From Exaiptasia diaphana (lineage: Eukaryota > Cnidaria > Anthozoa > Actiniaria > Aiptasiidae): a stretch of DNA of 64,000 bases. Position numbers and translations under genes: made by a program. Below are positions 59,663 to 64,000 of the stretch, in pieces. Under the pieces are notes generated by a model. The model was not told the origin of the DNA and did not search any database. It saw only the letters and a list, made by a program, of their open reading frames with translations. Every line of letters begins with the position of its first letter. The stretch's first letter is position 1. The stretch covers positions 211,938 to 275,937 of the forward strand of contig NW_018384422.1 in NCBI RefSeq assembly GCF_001417965.1, in the 5' to 3' direction.

Positions 59663-60704
59663 TTGGTGAATCATCATTAGCATGGGTTATTGTTTATTTA
59701 TAAACAGCTGATTCAATTGATTACACATGGTAAAACAGGTTGACTAATAAAGTCTTAGCCAAAACTACATGTGGCTAGCTTGTGGCAGTTTACTTGATAT
59801 TCCTTCAATGCTGTACAATGAAATATACAAATATAGATTAGGATAGGTTTAGAAAATGCCAATTTTTTTAATTTTCCTTTCTTCAGAGGTCACGCTTCCC
59901 TTAAATTAATAACTTAGTTTCTGAAAACCATTAACTTTTAATCTGATTCCAGTATCAACATATTGTCATATAGATATTGTACATGAAACAATCATTTCTA
60001 TATTTGGAAGGGTAGCAAATCTCAATTCAGATTTTCGAATCCAAAATAAACAATAGGTGATGATTGCAGCAATATAACATGGGTTAGGCATGATGGGAAG
60101 TGTAGTTTGCACTCTGTTATATTGTCAGATAAAACTAATTTTAAATTCAGTTGTTTTATTTGCAAATAGTTTTAGCAATTGTGCTCGAAAATGGATTTAG
60201 GGAATTAAGTTAGCAGAAGACAGCTGACTATGACCTAAAAGATAAACTGATATATACAAAATAGTGAGTACTTTGACTTTTAATAATGTTTTCTTAATAG
60301 TAATACCTATTTATTTTATATAATCTCACTTTGTAAAATTTGTTATGATTTGTATAAACATAGAAAAATAATAATAGTGATATAGTTATTGATAAGTACA
60401 GTCAAACCTCCATAAACCATACCATTATTTAGTGGTCACCCTCCATTAAGCAGTTAGTAATGAATTTCTCACATAATTCTACTGTAAATGTTACTCAAGT
60501 TGCTGCAGTTGGTTGGCTATCATCTATTAATTTGATTATTATATTTATTGATATAAAAATATACCACTGTTCATATGCTAACTTGCTTTTTCATGATTCC
60601 AATAAACTGAAATGATTTTTATTGGCTGCTCCTTCATATAAAACAATGATCCTAAATCAGGAAGCCCGACAAAAGGGGACACTGCAAAGGAGACTAATAC
60701 TTGA
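59663..60704. other. Tail-to-tail intergenic region, DNAJC22 and PEX12
   Basis: 3' flanks of both genes: aataaa at 59746-59751 for DNAJC22, and on the minus strand a possible aataaa at about 60616-60622 for PEX12. AT-rich, no other gene seen. Confidence 0.55.
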
Positions 60705-62107
60705 TTAGTTGTCTGTATTCATAAATAATCTAACTAGTTGCTGTTGAGAACTTGGTAAATGAGTGACTGGACAGCAGCCATGTTGGTTTAGATGGCGATA
60801 GATACATGGATAGCAAAATACATATCCTGATGTTGTAAGTACTGCTGGATTTGTTCGTACATTCTTACACAATGGGCACTGAGCAGGATGGCTTGGTAGT
60901 TGAACTCCAAATTCTGCTGCCTGTACATTAAAAATAAATGAACATAATTTAGTTTGTTGTATGCTAACACCCTTTCTCCACTTCAAGTAGTTTATACAGG
61001 TGAGATAATGAGCTAACAATATTGACATAATGGCATTAAAAAAGGTCCAAACCTCTATATTCATGCTTGTCATATTTCATTTTGTTATAATGTTTGCACC
61101 AGAAACATTATGAAATAGTAAAGACTTGTATTTTGGCCATTATGTCACAAATATGTACTGTTATCAATGTGATCGGAACCAGGTCCTAATGGAACTTATT
61201 GAACACAAAGAGAACACAAAATGTGTGTTACCTTTGGCTGTGGCGGTGGTGGTGGTATTGGTAGTTGCGTTACTGCTACAACGGTGTTTGTGTTTTCACT
61301 GGAGTACCACCACTCCAAGAACTTGAGAAAAAATACAACCAAAGGTAGTCCATTAGAAAGTACATTAACAAGAATGTTGCCAAGTACATTCGGAAGGTAG
61401 AGCATCTTACTTAGTAACGTATCACCCTTGAAGTGCAAGAGCATCTCACCCTTGTAGATATCATGGAGAATGTCCTGTCTTGATAGTCTCTGAAGATGAA
61501 GTCCAATCCAATGAAGCAAAGGGGAATGAGTCATTGAATTTGATGAAAATAAGTACATCATATGATAGCAAAGAAAGATTGTTTCCCACGTACAATGTAC
61601 AAAAGGATAAGCAGCAAGAAAAACACGTTTTAAGTGTTGCAAAAACTGTTCTCTTTTAGGCGTGTAAGATCCTGGACTTGACCCGTCTTCACGAACTTTG
61701 ATAAAGTACTGATCAAGCTTCATTTTCAAATAAGGAATAAATACTACGGTAAATACCGACATATATCTCTGTCTGTGGGACATTTTTGATGGTTGACCTA
61801 CGACATGTGGAATAACATTAGGAGAGCTACTCTGGCATCGCTTGAGACCATAAAAGTGTTCTGAAAACGTTCCATTGTGTCTTTTTAGATAGTGATTTTG
61901 TAATGCATAGTCAAATGCAAGATAGATCTCGTCCCCATACTTCCAAAGCCACCCTAATCTTCCCGGATGATAACTTGCAATTACTTTTAGGGCGTATGTA
62001 ATGGCTGGCCTTAGAACTGTGGTCATAGATTCCTGGGCTATCACCTCAAAAAATGTTGGTCTTTCACTGCTAGCATTTTGATTTAGATGAGCTCCGTATT
62101 CAGCCAT
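60705..62107 (-). CDS. PEX12: PEX12, RING peroxin of the peroxisomal import complex, 363 residues
   Basis: Part of the PEX2-PEX10-PEX12 ubiquitin ligase channel in the peroxisome membrane that ubiquitinates and recycles the import receptor PEX5. Two exons, 62107-61232 (292 codons) and 60920-60705 (71 codons plus stop), joined in phase 0. Start MAEYGAHLNQNASSERPTFF matches the family (PTxFEVIAQ). Membrane helices include FLAAYPFVHCTWETIFLCYH and NILVNVLSNGLPLVVFFLKF. The C-terminal zinc finger reads CPLCKNVRTNPAVLTTSGYV with FCYPCIYRHL and GCCPVTHLP. It has fewer zinc ligands than a classical RING, as known for PEX12. Length near human (359). Confidence 0.96.
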
Positions 62108-62329
62108 AGTCCTCTGTACAATACACCTTTTGCTAAATCTGTACAGTGCACTTAAGAGTAGAATATGTAAAGATCCACAGTCTGTCAGCCATATTGAATT
62201 TGCACGGCATTCTGGGTCATCACAAAAAGCGCCTTTTGAAGTAGACCGCTGAGTGTTCTATTACGAGTCCAGAACAAAAATGATTGACCTATAAAATACT
62301 CAAAGATAGAAGCTTCATGAATGTTGATT
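62108..62329. promoter_or_regulatory. Bidirectional promoter of PEX12 and the RBJ-like gene
   Basis: 222 bp separate opposed start codons at 62107 and 62330. No TATA box; two gcattctg-type motifs and a small GC-richer patch (tttgcacggcattctgggtc) that resembles the ATTCTGGG/ACTACAANTCCC class of housekeeping promoter motifs. Inference from spacing. Confidence 0.5.
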
Positions 62330-63872
62330 ATGGACAAAAAAGATAATCATTTGGAAAAAGCTGTCAGAGAAACGTCTGGTTCTTTATTTTGGATAAAAGT
62401 AATCAGTATATTTTAGTTTTGTAAGCAAATGCTCTGCTAAATAACCGTTTGCATGGAAACCATATGAAACATACGTCTCTATTTCTTTAGATTGCTGGGA
62501 TTGGAAACGAATCTGTTGGGAAAACTTGTCTTGTGAAAAACTTTTGTGAAAAAAAGGTATGCTTTCGTCACTGAAATAGTGTGCAAAGTCTACCAATAAA
62601 AAAATGGAAAATTAGCATAAAAAATGCTCAATACTTAACTTACTAAGAGTATTTTGTACTGTTTTGCACATTTTTAATATTTTTGTACTATGATCTCAAA
62701 TGATCTCAAATCAATGAACTATTTTCTGTTAAACAGTTTTCTAGGAACTACCATCAAACTGTTGGAGTTGATTACGGTGGGTTTTATATTTCTACAATAT
62801 GAAGCTTATTTATATCTTTTGGAGTTTCTAAAGCAAAACAAAACTACAACTCTAAACAAAAACACTCACCCATTTGTTCTTTAAACAGGCTTTAAAATAC
62901 ATAAAGTTAATGGCGTGGATTGTAAGTAGAGTTTTAATGCTAATTAATTCCAGGTCTGTCTTTTTGCCTGGACTGATCATATAGCAATGCAAATAACAGA
63001 AATAATACTTTTATTATAATTTCATTGACCATTTTTATTCCAAAGTAAATTTTGAATCTAAAATTAACTCATACAGACAGGATCAATTTTTGGGATTTTG
63101 GAGGAAATGCAGACTATGATGAAATAAGGATTGAGCTTTATGGACAGACACAGGTAAACTATATACATTTATAATGGGAGCAGAGAAAGAAAGAAAAAAA
63201 CAAAAACTCCTACTAAAAAATTTAAATGTTTATTTTTTTTTCAAATTATAGGCAGTTATGCTTGTTTATGATGTCACCAATAAGGTTTCATTTGAAAGTC
63301 TTGATGCATGGCTACAGGAATTTGCTGCTGGAGGAGGGAAGAATGCAGTAATCGCAGTAGTTGCAAATAAGGTATGGTATTATTGACTATTATTAAAATT
63401 CTAGTTCAAGCAGAAATAGCCTCATTCGTAGGATAGGAAACATTGGGAATAGCCAGTAAATTTACACATCATAGTTTCAAGTTAATAAATAGTCATTCAA
63501 TGTGAAAACTAAGTTGGACAGCCTCCTAAGCAGCCAACTCCTAGTGTTATCAATGGCAAGCGGTATAGTGATTATTGATTTTTTTAATGCTAGGTTGATC
63601 TCACTACAAGGAGAGTTATTAGTACCAAAGAAGGTCAAAAATGGGCTGCTGCTCATGATTTTAGGTATAACAAATACTACATAAACCAAAACAGTAAATC
63701 AAAAAAGACTTAACAAAAAGTAATATTTTTGCTATTTTTCAGATATTACGAGACGTCGTCTGCAAATAGCACTGGTGTTTATGATATGTTCAATGACATT
63801 TTAAGGGCTGTAGTGGATAGAAAGCTAATCAAACCAAAACCTGTCATTCATTCTGAAAGCAAAGTGAAATAA
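62330..63872 (+). CDS. DNAJC27/RBJ-like small GTPase lacking the J domain, 201 residues
   Basis: Atypical Rab-family GTPase. Eight exons close in phase: 62330-62398, 62491-62556, 62737-62776, 62889-62921, 63077-63153, 63252-63371, 63594-63664, 63743-63872. G1 is GNESVGKT, switch-I region YHQTVGVDYGFKIHKVNGVD, G3 is WDFGGNADYDEIR, G4 ANKVD, G5 ETSSA. The G3 lacks the DTAGQ glutamine, as in DNAJC27 (DMAGH), so intrinsic GTP hydrolysis should be weak. FCEKKFSRNYHQTVGVDYG and YDEIRIELYGQTQAVMLVYD align best with DNAJC27. No C-terminal Cys for prenylation, also as in DNAJC27. The protein stops at HSESKVK, about 70 residues before where the vertebrate J domain would end; RBJ relatives without a J domain are known outside vertebrates. 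Confidence 0.9.
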
Positions 63873-64000
63873 TTTATTTCTTTACTAAAATACTGGTATT
63901 CTTATAATTATGATATATGTACACTAGAAACTATTTGCTTAGTATCTACAATGGAAAGTAAAACATACAGTCATTCATTTATATATAGCCATGAATAAAT
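63873..64000. other. 3' flank of the RBJ-like gene
   Basis: AT-rich 3' UTR; the window ends in aataaat, a possible poly(A) signal. Confidence 0.5.

Overview
The window is nuclear DNA of an animal. Genes are split by GT-AG introns of roughly 70-1100 bp, the sequence is AT-rich, there are small non-coding transposons and a tRNA-derived SINE, and the proteins are animal-type (IP6K, CDC27, PEX12, DNAJC22, ankyrin-DHHC, a class A GPCR). About eleven genes lie in 64 kb, so the genome is fairly compact. The mix of families suggests an early-branching marine animal such as a cnidarian or sponge, but I cannot name the species. Scattered single n bases are assembly ambiguities.

Layout. 810-7634 (+): a long coiled-coil protein I do not recognise. 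8796-11886 (+): inositol hexakisphosphate kinase. 13060-13365 (-): a possible 67-codon two-exon gene, head to head with 13481-19109 (+), the APC/C subunit CDC27. 19743-40175 (-): one very large gene for a secreted-type ectodomain ending in an ion channel. 43070-44636 and 45057-46771 (-): two tandem myotrophin-like ankyrin genes. 47367-51199 (+): an ankyrin-DHHC palmitoyltransferase. 55105-56151 (+): a single-exon GPCR. 58586-59662 (+): DNAJC22. 60705-62107 (-): PEX12. 62330-63872 (+): a DNAJC27/RBJ-like GTPase without a J domain.

The standout is the 20 kb minus-strand gene. A signal peptide is followed by pentraxin/LamG, fibrinogen-like, TLDc, discoidin, MAM, EGF, SEA and nine fibronectin III domains. 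The last FN3 exon splices in phase into an ionotropic-glutamate-receptor-like module (S1, M1, pore, M2, S2, M4, short cytoplasmic tail) whose pore carries the potassium-channel signature TTVGYGDKTP. From the last FN3 exon to the stop codon every intron phase closes, so an adhesion-receptor ectodomain fused to a K+-type iGluR-like channel is read directly from the sequence. The ligand, the gating and whether the whole 20 kb makes one mRNA are not known from sequence.

Mobile DNA is sparse: two inverted-repeat MITEs (8322-8459, 42146-42462), a hAT-like family with CAGGGGCGGATC ends (three copies), one SINE, and several local tandem repeats. No complete transposase or virus-like element was seen.
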